Shown here piece by piece: positions 1 to 11,800 of a stretch of 64,000 bases of DNA. The stretch comes from Valencia hispanica (Eukaryota > Chordata > Actinopteri > Cyprinodontiformes > Valenciidae), in NCBI GenBank assembly GCA_963556495.2, contig OY747702.1, positions 11,233,193 through 11,297,192 on the forward strand, given 5' to 3'. The first letter of the stretch is position 1, and every line of letters starts with the position of its first letter. The position numbers and the translations under genes were made by a program. Below the pieces are notes generated by a model. It ran no database searches, was not told where the DNA came from, and was given only the letters and a program-made list of their open reading frames with translations.

Positions 1-310
1 GTCTCCCTTGTCATTTCTTCCCTTTCCTGTTGTCTCCTTGCCACTCTGCTCTTGACCCAGTTTCACTCATTGCCCTCACCTGCATCTGCTTTCACTTATT
101 GGTCAGTGGTCTTCTCTGTCACTTCCTCATTCCCTCCTCAGTATATGTTCAGCTCTCATTCAGTCACTACTGGCTGGTTCGTCGTCATTCTTCCCTCCTC
201 GATCCTCCCTGTCTGTTTCCTGGTTTCTCTTGGATTTTTGTAAGTTTTTGAATTTTTCTTGTTAATTAAATTCTATTTTCTTTATTTTGCTGCCTTTGTG
301 TCGTGTTTTC
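1..310 (+). mobile_element. LTR fragment, cut by the window edge
   Basis: This segment matches, with many substitutions and small gaps, the 3' half of the solo LTR at 36986-37614. Shared landmarks are the CACCTGCATCTGCT block, the CACTTCCTCATT block, a TATA-like box (CAGTATATGTTCAGC) and the TTGCTGCCTTTG end. An ATTAAA polyadenylation-like signal lies near 266. The 5' part is outside the window, and the last 20-30 bases seen in the other copy are missing or diverged. The small open frames here are chance. Confidence 0.7.
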
Positions 311-1315
311 TTAAGGAGTGAGGACCCAAAGCCCCTATTCCAGATAATGCTTTATTTTAAAAAAAGGATTGTCCTTTGGACTCTTCATCAACAAATGAAG
401 TCAAGACTTTAAGCTGGAAACCAGTTGTTACAAACTAAAAGCTATGTCTATTTTTGTCTAACGTGATGTTTTTGGGAAGTCTTACCATAAAGGATATCAA
501 TCAGCATTGGTCAGTGTGATTAGTCCCAAACTGGAGGTCTGCAACCCTGAAATAACTTGTCACACAAAAAGTCATGTTTCAATAGCCATCAGTTTGACTT
601 TAAAACATTTCTGATAACACAGGTGCCAATACTCTTTAGCTTTTGTGGGCTTACTCAAAAAATAACCTGCAACTCACCCCAGAAAGTGTTTGGGGTTAGT
701 CATGTTTACTCTCATACTTCTGGAAGGAAGAGTGGTTTATGGCTTTTTTTTTTTTTAAGACATTACCAGGCTCATCACGATGCTTGGCCTAGATTTAGTC
801 TTAAGTCTACTGATAGTACGTCTACAAACATGGGTTGGAGTCAGTTTTCAACACCTAAACTATTGTCTTAGTTTACAGATGAGTTGTCGGTTTTCAGATT
901 ATAACGTCACGGATACTAGCACCCGTCGATACAAACAGAAGTAGTAGTAGCTTGGGGTAAATAACAGTCGTGTTTCCTCACTGACACAATTCTTACCCAA
1001 CTAGAAGTTTACTGTTTTATGTAGAGAGGTCCAAAAATATACCTATTTGTACTGGAAATATCTGGTGCAGCCCTGTCAGTTTATGAACATGTATCGAACG
1101 AATATGGCATTGTTTTATACCTGAACACATGCAGAATGTGTGGAATGCAATGTCCTGTAAGGCAAAATTAAAAAGTAACACCAAAACACAGATGACTCTC
1201 GGGTATCCTTAAACTCTGCTTAACAGGAACATGAAGGTTTCTCATGCAGGAAAGGTGGACTTAAACCAAGCTTCACTTCGGTGCAATAAACAATAGCTCC
1301 CCAAAAAAAAGAATG
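311..1315. other. Unassigned sequence
   Basis: AT-rich DNA with a poly-T run near 743-754. I see no credible coding frame, RNA gene or repeat that I recognise. Confidence 0.5.
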
Positions 1316-1535
1316 TAAACCATAGACTGTATATAGCTGGACGAAGCCTCTGTGACGTCACCCATTGGTTTCTGAAGAACAAAAATGAAGCCAAATGGGC
1401 TGTTCCCACCGCCGCCATCTTGTCTGCGACAAGTGTCTCGTCACTCCCAGAAAATACAAAAATGGGCAAAGAGGTGGAGCTGAGAGTGGCGCTGTGAGGG
1501 CGGGGGCGGATGATTGACACTCTGAGCAGATGTAG
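1316..1535 (+). repeat. Dispersed teleost repeat, 5' part
   Basis: It begins with ACCATAGACTGTATATAG, followed by a TGACGTCACCCATTGG block that carries a CRE-like site (TGACGTCA) next to a CCAAT-like box (ATTGG). From memory this is a dispersed, multi-copy fish repeat. It may be the promoter end of the element that contains the split gene at 1680-2562. The segment at 4130-4520 looks like another part of the same family. Confidence 0.5.
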
Positions 1536-1540
1536 CCAGG

Positions 1541-1628
1541 AGCTAGTCCTGGAGCTAACTGAAGCTAGTCCTGGAGCTAACTGAAGCTAGTCCTGGAGCT
1601 AACTGAAGCTAGTCCTGGAGCTAACTGA
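1541..1628 (+). repeat. 22-bp tandem repeat, four units
   Basis: Four back-to-back identical 22-bp units begin at 1541, 1563, 1585 and 1607. Each contains CTAGTCCTGGAGCTAACTGA. The array lies between the CRE-like repeat and the untranslated exon of the SGNH relic, where a promoter would be expected. Confidence 0.9.
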
Positions 1629-1679
1629 GGCTAACAGAGGTTAGCGGGCGCCTTTAGCCTGAAAGCCGCGGTAGAGCAA

Positions 1680-2562
1680 CTCTGCTACCCTCTTCCATCC
1701 AGGCTGTAAATACAATATTAAATCGGTAAGTTAATATTTAAATTGAAATTATTTATTTAAATGAAATGATCATTAACTTAATGCAAGTTTTAAATATTTT
1801 TAACTTCGACTAAATAGATCTCATACACTATTAATCACTATGCATGAGATACATGATCAAGCTAAGTTAGTTAGGATAGTTCACATATTTATATTGTTTG
1901 TATTTACACTAATTGTTAGTGATTGTACTACCATGTAGGATCTCCCAGTTAAAAAACTGTTACCACAGCTATTGTAGATTTAACAGCTAATATGAATAAT
2001 TTCAATTCTGCAATGTATGAATTTTACTAATCATTTATTGAGGTCTGGGAAGGGATAAGTTGCACTTTTAGTAAGACACTTGTGTTTCTTTTTATAGATT
2101 TTGTTTACCAGGTCACAATGGTTGCATGCCTGTCCTCCACAACAGCCAAACAAAGCAGAAAATGTAAGTACCTGTCTGCATCACTTCATGTAGAATTTTA
2201 ATAGTATTATACTTTCAACTGATAGGCCACACCTGTGCAACTGCCATTCATTATGTTAGTTTTTTTCTCCAGAGCCATTTGGATCATTGGAGACAGCTAT
2301 GTCTGACATGGTTCTGAGAGAGCTGAAGAAACCATCGGAGGAAACCTCCCAGACGTCCGTATCTCCTGGTTGGCTGGGGGGGCTGAGGTGGAAAGGAGGA
2401 AGAGCAGCTCTAGATGTCCTCATCATCAGCTGTGGTGGAGATGACATGGGGACGGTCAGCAGTGTCCAGTTGGTGAACATGATGAAGGAGGACCTGCACC
2501 AGCTTAACCTTCTTCACCCTCAGATGTCCATCAGCTTCTCCTCCTTCACCCAAAGGCGTTGA
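1680..2562 (+). pseudogene. Decayed split gene for an SGNH-hydrolase-like protein
   Basis: Three exon-like pieces with good splice signals are visible. The first is an untranslated exon ending at 1725 (donor GTAAGT at 1726). The second runs 2098-2163 behind TTTTTATAG, with an ATG at 2118 and donor GTAAGT at 2164. The third starts at 2275 after TTTTTTTCTCCAGAG. Joining exons 2 and 3 keeps frame and gives a WIIGDSYV motif, like SGNH block I (GDS). Further on, DVLIISCGGDDMG resembles block III (GxND, with D in place of N). A TGA at 2304-2306 and a frame change in the G-run near 2373-2380 break it, and the frame ends at 2562. SGNH hydrolases are esterases; some retroelements (CR1, Ngaro-type DIRS) carry such a domain. 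The catalytic DxxH block is missing. I infer a mobile-element-borne gene rather than a host gene. Confidence 0.55.
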
Positions 2563-3530
2563 TAGAGGGCAGGTGTAAACCCAACAAAAATAGAAAAGGC
2601 CAGCAGGTTTGTCAACAGTGTTATGGCTTCTTTTATTCCTAGTTTAAATGGTGCCATCTTTACGCATCCTCACATTAGACATGACAGTCCTTTTGAACAA
2701 TTGATGTTAAAGTATAAATTTAGCCCTGATTGTTATGTCTAATGTTTTGTTGGTGAAGTTTTTTTTATTTCAACATAAACATCTGTTACCCTAACACTGT
2801 GGACAACTCTGCCCCCCCAACCCCATTTTACTGTACATAAGTCGCCTTTGCTTTCTGGCCCCCTTTTGTTTTTTTATTTGTCCCTTTGTTTTAAAGAATC
2901 TTGTGTTTTAAAAAAAGTTTTCTCTATAATTAAAAATTATTTCGACAGTATATACCAAGGGAAGAAATTATCAGCAAACTGCATTTTTGAATTTGATAAA
3001 TTCCTTCAACATCTCAATATTAAAATAAACCTTGGCGTCTGCAATATTACAAAGCCAAATCCTACTTATTATGCGGCTACAAAACAGATTTTTTTTTTTT
3101 TTTTTTTTCGAGAAATGGAAAAAATATCTTTGTGTGAAAGGGAAAAACAGAAACTTCATTTATTTAATCAAAACAAACAGACAGCACCTAAGGATATGAA
3201 AGAAGTGGCATTAAAGGTGATGCACATATATTAAGTGCTACTTATGATCTTCCTGTAGTTTTAGGCGATATCTGTAAGGAAAACATTTTATATGAAGAAC
3301 GTAAAATTTAAACATTGTCTTAGTTGGAAACCAACTCACCACAACAAGACAAACGTGCTGTAAACAAATGAGCACACAGACACAACACTTATGGGTGTAT
3401 GTATGAAAGTACAATGAAGGTGAATCAGCATATCAGAAATGGTTAATGCCTTAAATCTCCGACAACAAAATATGAAATATCGAGTTGGTTGGGGGGAATT
3501 TTTTATTTTTTTAAACAAATGTGCCTCTAG
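2563..3530. other. Unassigned AT-rich sequence
   Basis: Contains a poly-T run near 3090-3108 and otherwise plain AT-rich DNA. An open frame of 128 codons runs across the poly-T but has no family features. Confidence 0.5.
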
Positions 3531-3830
3531 TAAGATAAGGCTGCTTGGTTGACAATGGGTTGAAATGATCACATTTCTTATCTACTTGTTAAAACCGTCA
3601 AAATAACATGTTGGTACACACACATGCATATATATGTGTGTCTTAACCGCAAAGCGATCAATACGTTATTTTGACGGTGAAATGAGCACAACTCAATAAT
3701 TTTGTCAAATAAAATCATGAAGCTCCGTTTGTCCATAGCTTTTACTAAAACTGTGAAGTTTGAATAAATCGACATGTAAATAAGAAATGTGATCATTTCA
3801 ACCCATGTCCGACCAAACAGCCTTATCTTA
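3531..3830. mobile_element. 300-bp MITE with ~52-bp terminal inverted repeats
   Basis: The left end begins TAAGATAAGGCTG and the right end finishes CAGCCTTATCTTA. The inverted match continues for about 52 bp through a TGGGTTGAAATGATCACATT block with a few mismatches. A second internal inverted pair (AACCGTCAAAATAAC and GTTATTTTGACGGT) lies further in. There is no coding capacity. Terminal TA dinucleotides suggest a Tc1/mariner-type TA duplication, but this is an inference. Confidence 0.8.
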
Positions 3831-4129
3831 AATGCACAACATCTTAACCTGTTCAGTTTGTAGTTTCCCAGTGTGGTTAACTAGCTACTGTGCTAATTAA
3901 GGAGCTCAGCTGCAGGAGCTTCATCTACAAATTAACTTACAGAAATATTCTTTTACTTACTGAAAAACATGGAGCAGAGACTTCTTGGATGGTCTGTTAG
4001 TGCAATCAGTACCACAGGAAGCCATCTTTGTCCAATAAGAGCACGATTTATATGTAAACACTAATAAAGTTTGCAGATACAACTGATGTTTAAGTTCAGA
4101 GAAAGGAAATGGCCAAAGTCTTAACCAGG
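3831..4129. other. Unassigned sequence
   Basis: About 300 bp between the MITE and the next dispersed repeat. I see no gene or repeat. Confidence 0.4.
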
Positions 4130-4520
4130 CTGACGAGGGGGTAAGCAGTCTATGGCGGCAAGCTGCTAGCCCCCGTTAGCCCCCGTTAGCCACCAGACCT
4201 TGTGCTGGCAGCTCATCCGAGACCTGTCAATCAAAAGGACACGCCCCTAATTATTCATAATTTCAAGATTAAATTGTCTAAACGGATGAGCTAGAAAAAA
4301 ATTCACCCCCCTCAGAGTTGTCATGACGATAGACCTGACCTATTAAACCTAAAATGATTTTTTTGAACCAGGCTGTAAACAGGTTTATTTCTGCTGTGAA
4401 GTTGGCCTTTTTAACATGGGAGTCAATGGGAAATTGCTCCTTTCTGGAGCCAGCCCCCAGCGGATGAGGGGGGAACTGCAATTTTTGTTACTTCTGGGTT
4501 GGCCTCAAGTCTGAGCGGCG
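4130..4520 (+). repeat. Dispersed teleost repeat, internal and 3' part
   Basis: Contains AGTCTATGGCGG near 4147, a short direct repeat AGCCCCCGTTAGCC, and an AACATGGGAGTCAATGGGAA block near 4415 followed by GGAGCCAGCCCCCAG. From memory these blocks belong to the same multi-copy fish family as 1316-1535. No coding frame is supported. Confidence 0.45.
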
Positions 4521-4567
4521 GAGTTTGTCCCTTGTTGTACACCTGTAGAAAAATCTGTCTGCAGCAT

Positions 4568-5030
4568 TCAAACATCTATCCATCCTCCATTACCTGTCCA
4601 ACCCTCCATCTACCATCCATCCATCCCCCTCATCCATTGATCCATCCATCCTTCCATCTATCAACCCTCCATCTGTCCATCTAGCTGTTCATTCATCCAT
4701 CCATCCAGCCATCTGTCCGTCCATTATCCATACATCCATTTATTCATTCATCCATCATCCGTCCAACCATCCGTTCATCCGTCTATCTGTCCATCCATCA
4801 TTCCATCCATCTGTTAATCCTCCATCTGTTCATCCATCCATCTATCATCTATCCATCATCCATCCATTCATCCATCCTTCATGTCATCCATCCATTTTCT
4901 GTCCATCCATCATCTGTCCATTCATCGATCCATCTGTCCAACCATCCAGCCGTCTATCATCCATCCATCCATCCATCTGTCTGTGCGTCCATCATCCGTC
5001 CGTACGTCCGTCTGTCTGTCCATCCATCAG
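4568..5030 (+). repeat. CATC/CCAT-rich imperfect satellite
   Basis: About 460 bp of imperfect tetranucleotide repeats (CCAT, CATC, GTCC variants) with frequent single-base interruptions. Its unit and spacing are unlike a CRISPR array. Confidence 0.95.
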
Positions 5031-7760
5031 CTATAACTGCTTCTTTATTAATAAAAGAAAATCAATCTAAATCTCTAGTTAGTTAGCCAGTTTTTTGTTT
5101 TGTCTTGATTAAAACCAAACAAATGTACTGAATTGTGGTCTTTGTGTGCAGTTACTTACTGTACCTACTTAATTGTAAGTTCTTATCAGTCTCATTTTGA
5201 AAATACAGTACATTAGCTTTATCAGTCTAAATCTATCAATAATTTAAAAGGTAAATTTAGTGTCTTAAGTAGGGAGTCATCTTATTGCATACTTTTTAGA
5301 AAGAGATGAGATTTCTGTACTATAAAAATATGTATTTATTTTGAGAATCAAAATATTGACATTTCAGTTGAAACCTCAGCTGTTATATTGGAACTTAGAA
5401 ATAACATTCAGAGTATAATTAGCTTATTAAATGTCTGCCTTGATCAAAAAGCCTCTGTCTCTCCATGCAGAATTTGCTGTTCTAAATTCCTGAGTTAACT
5501 AAAGAAAGGAAAAGATGAGCAATAAAACTTTATGTCCTTCTGTACTCAACCATAACCACCGCAATCCTAGAACAAGATAAGAGTGCCGACATTTGGGTCA
5601 GCCAGCTGTTCATATTCTTGAAACCAACTTAGGATTCTGCTGCAGGTTCCATAAACTCTGGTCCCTCTATCTCTAAATTAGAGGGATTGCAAGGCTTTTG
5701 CTTCTAATACCATCTGTCTGTCCAGTGAGGACATTCAGAGGCTGGGAAGATGTTGGTTGTGTGGTAAATTCTGGACGTCCTGGTGGTTCCTCTCTCTGAA
5801 TTTACAAGCCAGTTAGTGCAAAAAGTCATTTGCTTGATAAGGTGATATGTCTCACCCACATGTAAATGAAGGCAAAATTAAGGTTGCTGCAACTCTGGAG
5901 AATTCACTGTTAAAACTTACTCTAAGAAATAGTAAATTTTGAAATGTATGAAAAGAAGATGACGAGGCTTTTTGTTTGGATTTGATCTGGCTAGCTTGTT
6001 GGTGCTGCTTCTGTGTCTGTATAAGTCTGACTCTGCATTGTGATGTCATCAGGTGCTGATTGGCACAGGAATTTAGAAAAGTAGTTTAACATTAAATAAG
6101 TTATAACTGATCACAAATTAATTATGGGTCAATTCAAAGGCTTACTGAGGTCTAAACTAGGAGAATAAGACAATTACGAGATTATAATTTATTACAAAAA
6201 TAGTCTTAGGCACATCTTATTTGATTTTAGCTCAGCTATATGTTATGATCAAGGCATTTTCAACAGTCTTGACCAGAAGACTGTATGAATATGAATACAA
6301 AGTCATATGCATTGTTTAACCAGGCAAAATGGGGTGCATCGAATCACTTTTTATTTAATTCTGGTGAGCAAAAGGTGGACAAAAATAAAAACCAGCTCAC
6401 TTCCAGAAAAATCGACTCGCAGAGCCACATAGTAGGTTCATCTCCAGTCAGCCAAGAACAGAGGCCGCAGGAATTCTGATTAATCTTCTTTGCTGAGGCT
6501 GAAGTTGTTGGACTCTCACGTTGTCTTCGACAGAATGAATCTCTAAGCCAATCTGCCTCGTGTCAACAGTACACTCTGCTTGTAATAAAACCCTTTGCTC
6601 AAAGATTTCCAACACCAAACACTTGTGGTCGAAACACTAAAGCCTCTTCGGGTGTTGATTCAGGCCAATCTTAATCGCTGCATGCCCAAACAGACATTTA
6701 ATCAAGAGGAAGATGTGGTCACCAAGTGATTTCATGAAAGAGACCCACTGGAACACACTTTGTTGGAACATCAAACCAAGCACCCCTGGAAGGTGTAAAT
6801 TCTGGGCCTTCGGGAACTACAGGGAAGAATGGATGAAGTAGTTTGGATCTCTTATTCCTATATTTTAAATTAGGTTTGTGCTAATTTTGTTAGCTTGCTA
6901 ACTTACAAAAATAATTGTGTTATTAATTGTTAGTTTCCTTTTTAAAGCAACACTAAAGAGTACACTAAACGACTTTAGTGGTTCGGGTAGGCACTAGTGG
7001 GAGGTCTCTACCTGCTTTACAGCAGCAGCTTTTAGGTGGAGCAACGGTCATTTTTAGTTTCAAACCATCTAAAAAGTACCAAGCAAAGTCCTATTTTTTT
7101 TCCTTTGTTTCTGAATTGCCAATCGTACATTCATAAAAACATGTAAAATACACCACCTTTTCTGACGTCATTGTTATCCGCAAAGCTGTTCGAGCAACAT
7201 CAGGCTGCAGCAGGGTCGTTTACGTTAGTTGTAATTCTGTTTTCAACCAGTAGGGAGGAGAAGCGGGAAACCTAATGAGAGTTGCTTTAAGTACAGTAAT
7301 AACACTTCTTAGAATAATTTGTGGAAAAACTATTTAAACCCGTGCAGGTTTCTCGGACGCTCAAACCTTTAGCTTTCTCACATGAGTTTTTATTAGACTG
7401 TGAAGTGTAGGAAGTTGCTAAGTACCTCCAGAACCGTCTCAAATGGTTTTTTCCATAGCCACTGCTTTTTTGTTTTGGTTGTATATTTTTGGAAGATTGC
7501 TATCCTAGAAAACAAAACACTCCATAACCCATCTTCAGTTCTGGTAGATGATGAACGTTGTCATCCAAGACTTTGTGTTAAATAGCCATGGCCATAAACC
7601 CATGATGGCTGTGTATCAATGGCAGAAAAATCACCCCAAAGCTTTATGTTTCCACCTTCTTGTTTTAATGTGGAGGTGGTTATAATGTGGAGGTGGTGTT
7701 CTATAATCCATAGAATGTTTCTTCTCTAAAGCACAATAGGTCAAGCTGATTCCTACAGCT
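5031..7760. other. Unassigned sequence
   Basis: About 2.7 kb of AT-rich DNA. Open frames near 5852-6049 (minus) and 6285-6479 (plus) are short and without recognisable domains. Confidence 0.45.
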
Positions 7761-7764
7761 CCAT

Positions 7765-8000
7765 TTTGACCTCCACCAAGAGGTAATGTTTTTGTGCCCG
7801 TCTGTCTGTCTGTTTGCTAGCAATATAACTCAAAGTTCAGATTTAGACCAAATTTTTAGAACATGTCCGCAATGGGACCAGGAACAACTGATTAAATTTT
7901 GGGGTTGATCCAACATGAAACGCGTATCCACCCATCTATTGGCGGTGCTAACCTCCACTCCTCCCCTGTGTCAGAGAGCTCACAGACTGTTCCCCTGGTG
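7765..8000 (+). repeat. Possible dispersed repeat fragment
   Basis: A block around GACCTCCACCAAGAGG, followed by TCTGTCTGTCTG and AGATTTAGACCAAATTTTTAG, resembles from memory a common fish interspersed repeat with a GTTTGTTAGCAA-like core. No ends are visible, so the class is open. Confidence 0.3.
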
Positions 8001-9464
8001 CATCAGGCCTGCTACGATTGAAGCATAAGAACAGACATCTGCTCATTTCCCTTTGAGATACAACTAATCAGCATGAGTTAATCCACAGCAGCGACTCTAC
8101 CGGACCAGTTCCGAGTTCATACCCCAAAACTGGTACTCTGTTGATTCCTGAAACGGACCCAAAAACGGCCCTGACAAGCCAGCCTGGTGAGGTGGAGGCA
8201 CACACACACGGTGAAGGTCAAAATTACCCTGAAGTTCTCATGTTGGAGGCATGCCTATAGATAGTCGAGCAAAATGCTTTCTGTGTCTGAATGATCATAT
8301 CAACAGCTGTTCTCTGTACAACAGCCTTACTACTAATGGTAATATGGCCCTTTCCACCTTCATCATCTTGTAAGGACCATTTAGCCCTGTCAAGTGGCAG
8401 CTCTTTTGGCTAGCAATTGGTTGTGGAGAGGTTGGAATAAAAGCTATTGATTCTGTCAATAGATGTGCTTTATATATAAATAAGGCTCAGTTTGAAAGTA
8501 TCTGCATTTGATTGATTGATCTGTGTGCTGCATGGACACTTAATCACTCTGCGGGAAATAGCACTCTGAGTAAACAAAGTATTTGATCACCTATCAATAA
8601 GGCAAAGAGATTGAAATCCATTTTTGGCTTCAATGTAAGGAACTTGTTCAGGGTTTTTGTTTATTATTCAGTATTAAATAAAATCTGCTTTCCTTAGAAA
8701 TACTGCTCAGTCCTTTTGTAATCGATACATTTACAAAATCAGCAGGTAATCAAGTAACTGGGGTCCCTTTTATAGGCCAGCTTTACCCCCACAACACAAT
8801 ACTCATAAAGTATATTTTATTTTCCAATTTCAAGTTAATTCTGAGTTCTCTGAACCATATGAATGCCTTTAGACACCACATGCCCACATTCCTTAGAAAG
8901 AAATGATTTTTGGTATAAACAAGAGCATTTCATGTTTTTGGGTCAGATGTGCCAGTATTCAGAGGACAGAGAATACCAACAGCACAGCATCAGCCAGGGG
9001 TCACATCTAAGAGTAGAGTTCAACTGAATGGATGCTAAATTATGATTTAATTGGAATGCGCCAAATACTTGCCACTGATGTGTTACACACAACCATCTGC
9101 CAGTCCTGGCAAGCAGTTGGTTAGAGAAAACATTCAAACCATTACCCAGCCAGGACGGCTTTTGTCCAGTGTTTGAATCCAGCCTTCACAAATGATGTGT
9201 TCCAGGTTTGTGACTGAAAACCAAATTTCATTAGAGCCCCTACTTGGGACATTGGTGTGACTGTCAGCTCTATTATCCTGTCCATATTACCACCTACTCA
9301 TTTCTGATTATCACATGCTGTAGTGAATGTTGCTTTTTTGACCGTTAAAAAACCCTTTAACGTCTAATTGAAGGCTGAGGTCTGCAGAATAATAACAAGC
9401 AAATGAAAACGACAATTAAAAGATCCAAATTAAATTAAAACTTTACAACAATCATTAAATAAAG
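8001..9464. other. Unassigned sequence
   Basis: About 1.5 kb with no supported gene or repeat. The 64-codon minus-strand frame at 8943-9137 has no recognisable features. Confidence 0.4.
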
Positions 9465-9686
9465 AATTGCACAAATGTTAACCGCCTTTAAAGTGATGTG
9501 ACTGACCCTAATTCAAACAGTGGTTCAGCAAACTGGTGCTAGAAGTCTCACAATGAATGATCACCAGAGTGCAGTGTGCGATTTATTTTCTTCAGAAAAA
9601 CTAAATTCTGTTGATTATGATTGATTTGTAAAAGCATTAAAAGGGTAAAATATCCAAGGGAGTGAATACTTTTATCAGGCACTGTA
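9465..9686 (+). mobile_element. Tc1-like transposon, end remnant
   Basis: The segment finishes with GTGAATACTTTTATCAGGCACTGTA, matching the kind of terminus I know from Tc1-like fish transposons (reverse: TACAGTGCCT then AAAGTATTCAC). The transposase part and the other end are absent. Confidence 0.5.
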
Positions 9687-10190
9687 TAGGTTCTATGTTT
9701 ACATGATTTTTAGGACACAATTATTGTAATTGATTAATGAATGTATCATTAAGATAGGCTATATTTAAAATACAATGTAGTGATAAAATAGAATTAGGTT
9801 TGCCATATGTTAATATAGTAAATTTGTGTGAGTTTGTGCTGATGAAGAAATCCAAATGGTGAATTCGGAATCATGTCTCAGCAGTTTCAACGGAGACAAG
9901 AACAATAAACGTCTCACCGTTTGTTTGTGACCAATAAGGTAAATACGCATCGTGGAATTGTACGACAAACACTGACATAAGTTGCATTGTTACCGTGCCA
10001 TACTGTACAACTTGATTCAACAGAGAGAGAGAGAGATCCATTAAATGTACATGAAATATAGTTCAGGGATGGGCACAGGTGGAGGACTACAAGTTGTTTG
10101 CACGGGACATACTACTACTTGCGGACGCATAACGTCATAGTAAAAACAAAACTAGTGTGCATGTCAAGGAACAGCTCTTTTTGTGGCTCT
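9687..10190. other. Unassigned sequence
   Basis: AT-rich DNA with a short GAGAGAGAGA run near 10022-10036. Nothing else supported. Confidence 0.4.
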
Positions 10191-10198
10191 CCTTTCAG

Positions 10199-10417
10199 AT
10201 GGCTGAGGGAAAAGAGGTGGAGGAGCTTTACCTCTCCGTACAGGTTTCCTGTGATAAGCCTTTCAGCTGTTTGCTGGGATTACAGAACAGGAAGACAGCC
10301 GTACTTCGAGTGGAATCACAGATGTCCCATAGATGTATCTGTCTTCTGTCAATAATCAGTATAACTGCAGCGAGTCCTTGGTGCATTTTCAGCTGGGGAA
10401 CGCTGAATTTAGAATAG
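10199..10417 (+). CDS. Possible host exon or chance frame, unknown
   Basis: A pyrimidine tract ending CCTTTCAG sits directly before an ATG at 10199. The open frame then runs to a stop at 10415-10417. Its first 45 codons (starting MAEGKEVEELYL) have a balanced, soluble-protein-like composition, while the rest is hydrophobic and looks like intron read-through. I do not recognise the family and see no clear donor: candidate GT sites near 10242 and 10301 lack the rest of the consensus. It could be a 5' coding exon, a decayed exon, or chance. Confidence 0.2.
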   Translation: MAEGKEVEELYLSVQVSCDKPFSCLLGLQNRKTAVLRVESQMSHRCICLLSIISITAASPWCIFSWGTLNLE

Positions 10418-11559
10418 AAGGATATAATTGGGCATCAGCTGACTTGTCTCTGCTCCAACACACACCCTCCCCTCCCACCATGCAAACATGCACAGATACA
10501 CTTCTGTCTCATCTAATTTGCAGGCTATGTGCGCGGCTTACGAACACAGCCCCTGACAAAGCGTGCTGTCTTCTCGTTTCCTTTGCTTCTGCTCTGTCAC
10601 ATTCTTGTTTCCTCTATTCCTCTCCTTTATTCTGCTTTGTTGCATTGAAGTCTTCAGATGTGCTGCATCATTTTTTTTTCTGCTCTCGCAGTCCTGTTGC
10701 GCTTCTTAATTTGCCTCTTCTCTCCAAATCTCATAGTGCCACCTTGTGGGGAAGTTTGAATGTGGTTTCACATGAGGACCAACCTGCTGCTCTGCTGTTA
10801 AGGTGCAGGCTCTTCTGAACGACAGCCGTATGGAATTTAATTAAACTCTCTGCATAAACACTGCAGTGTACAGAGCATCTCCTCATACTTCTAAGCTTCT
10901 GATGTTAAGTAAATCCCAGCAGACAAATAAAACAGCTTTAAAGTGATATTGCAGTTTTTCTTTTTTGCAGGAAGCAAACGCAAATATTTTCCTTGCTCAC
11001 CAGGTAGTCAGCAATATAAAGCCAGGGTTTCTCTTCTCTCGAGGGTGCAGTGCTTTCTTCTGTTTTTGTGGCTTTTTTGTGCTATTAAAAAGCATCATAT
11101 CATTGAACAAGTTTTTTGATCATTTGTTTGTTTTAATGTGTCTTTGTCTGCCAGTGTTGCACTCAGAATTGGTGTCTGAATACCAAGTAGAAACCCTAAA
11201 ATTTACTTTCACAAGTAGACTATTAAGGCTTTTGCTATAGTACTCCACTTGATATATACCTGTAAGAAACCTTTATTAGAAATTGCTTTTTTTCTGATAT
11301 TATGGATAAGGAGATGTAAAATAAAAGGGGAAAAATACGAATAAGAGGTAGGAAAAAAGTTAAGAGGCAGAGGGTGAGTTAAAGATATAGGAAGAAGAGG
11401 AAGGGGAAGAAAAAAATAGAAGAAAACATCCTAGTCTGCATCCACACCTGCAGGACGGCAGCGAGAGGGGGAAAAATGTATAACAAACCAAACTATCCGA
11501 ACTGAGAACTACAAAGCCACAACCCACAAAGAGATATATAGGTAATCCAACAACAGCGT
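10418..11559. other. Unassigned sequence
   Basis: Includes a T-rich open frame at 10333-10818 and a purine-rich stretch near 11290-11420. No domain or known repeat is recognised. Confidence 0.4.
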
Positions 11560-11800
11560 CACTGAAAAGCTAATGGTACCAATTATTACAAGATCTAGTT
11601 GTGGTAATCTTAGCCCAGGAGTGCATCTGTGTACAGTGCAGGGGCCCCCGGGAGGCAGCCGGCTACGTCAGGGCAGATCCCGGCAGTCCAGCCATGGACC
11701 CACTCTGCAGCGGGGACCCAACCAGGGATCACCCAATGGGGGTTGGCGGCCAATCTCCATAGCCGACATCCCAATGCCCAAACAGGCCCCTCCAAAAAGT
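11560..11800. repeat. GC-rich patch abutting a LINE 3' end
   Basis: The GC-rich block with GGCCCCCGGGAGGCAGCC near 11641 stands out from its AT-rich surroundings. Plus-strand open frames (11573-11866, 11629-11859) and a minus-strand one (11610-11795) all cross it, which is typical of GC-rich DNA and not evidence of a gene. It may be a fragment of another repeat family. Confidence 0.35.

Noticed and set aside
2848..3234. 128-codon plus-strand frame
   Set aside because: It crosses a poly-T run and has no domain.
4568..5030. CRISPR-like repeat array
   Set aside because: Tetranucleotide satellite with no constant repeat-spacer pattern, in eukaryotic DNA.
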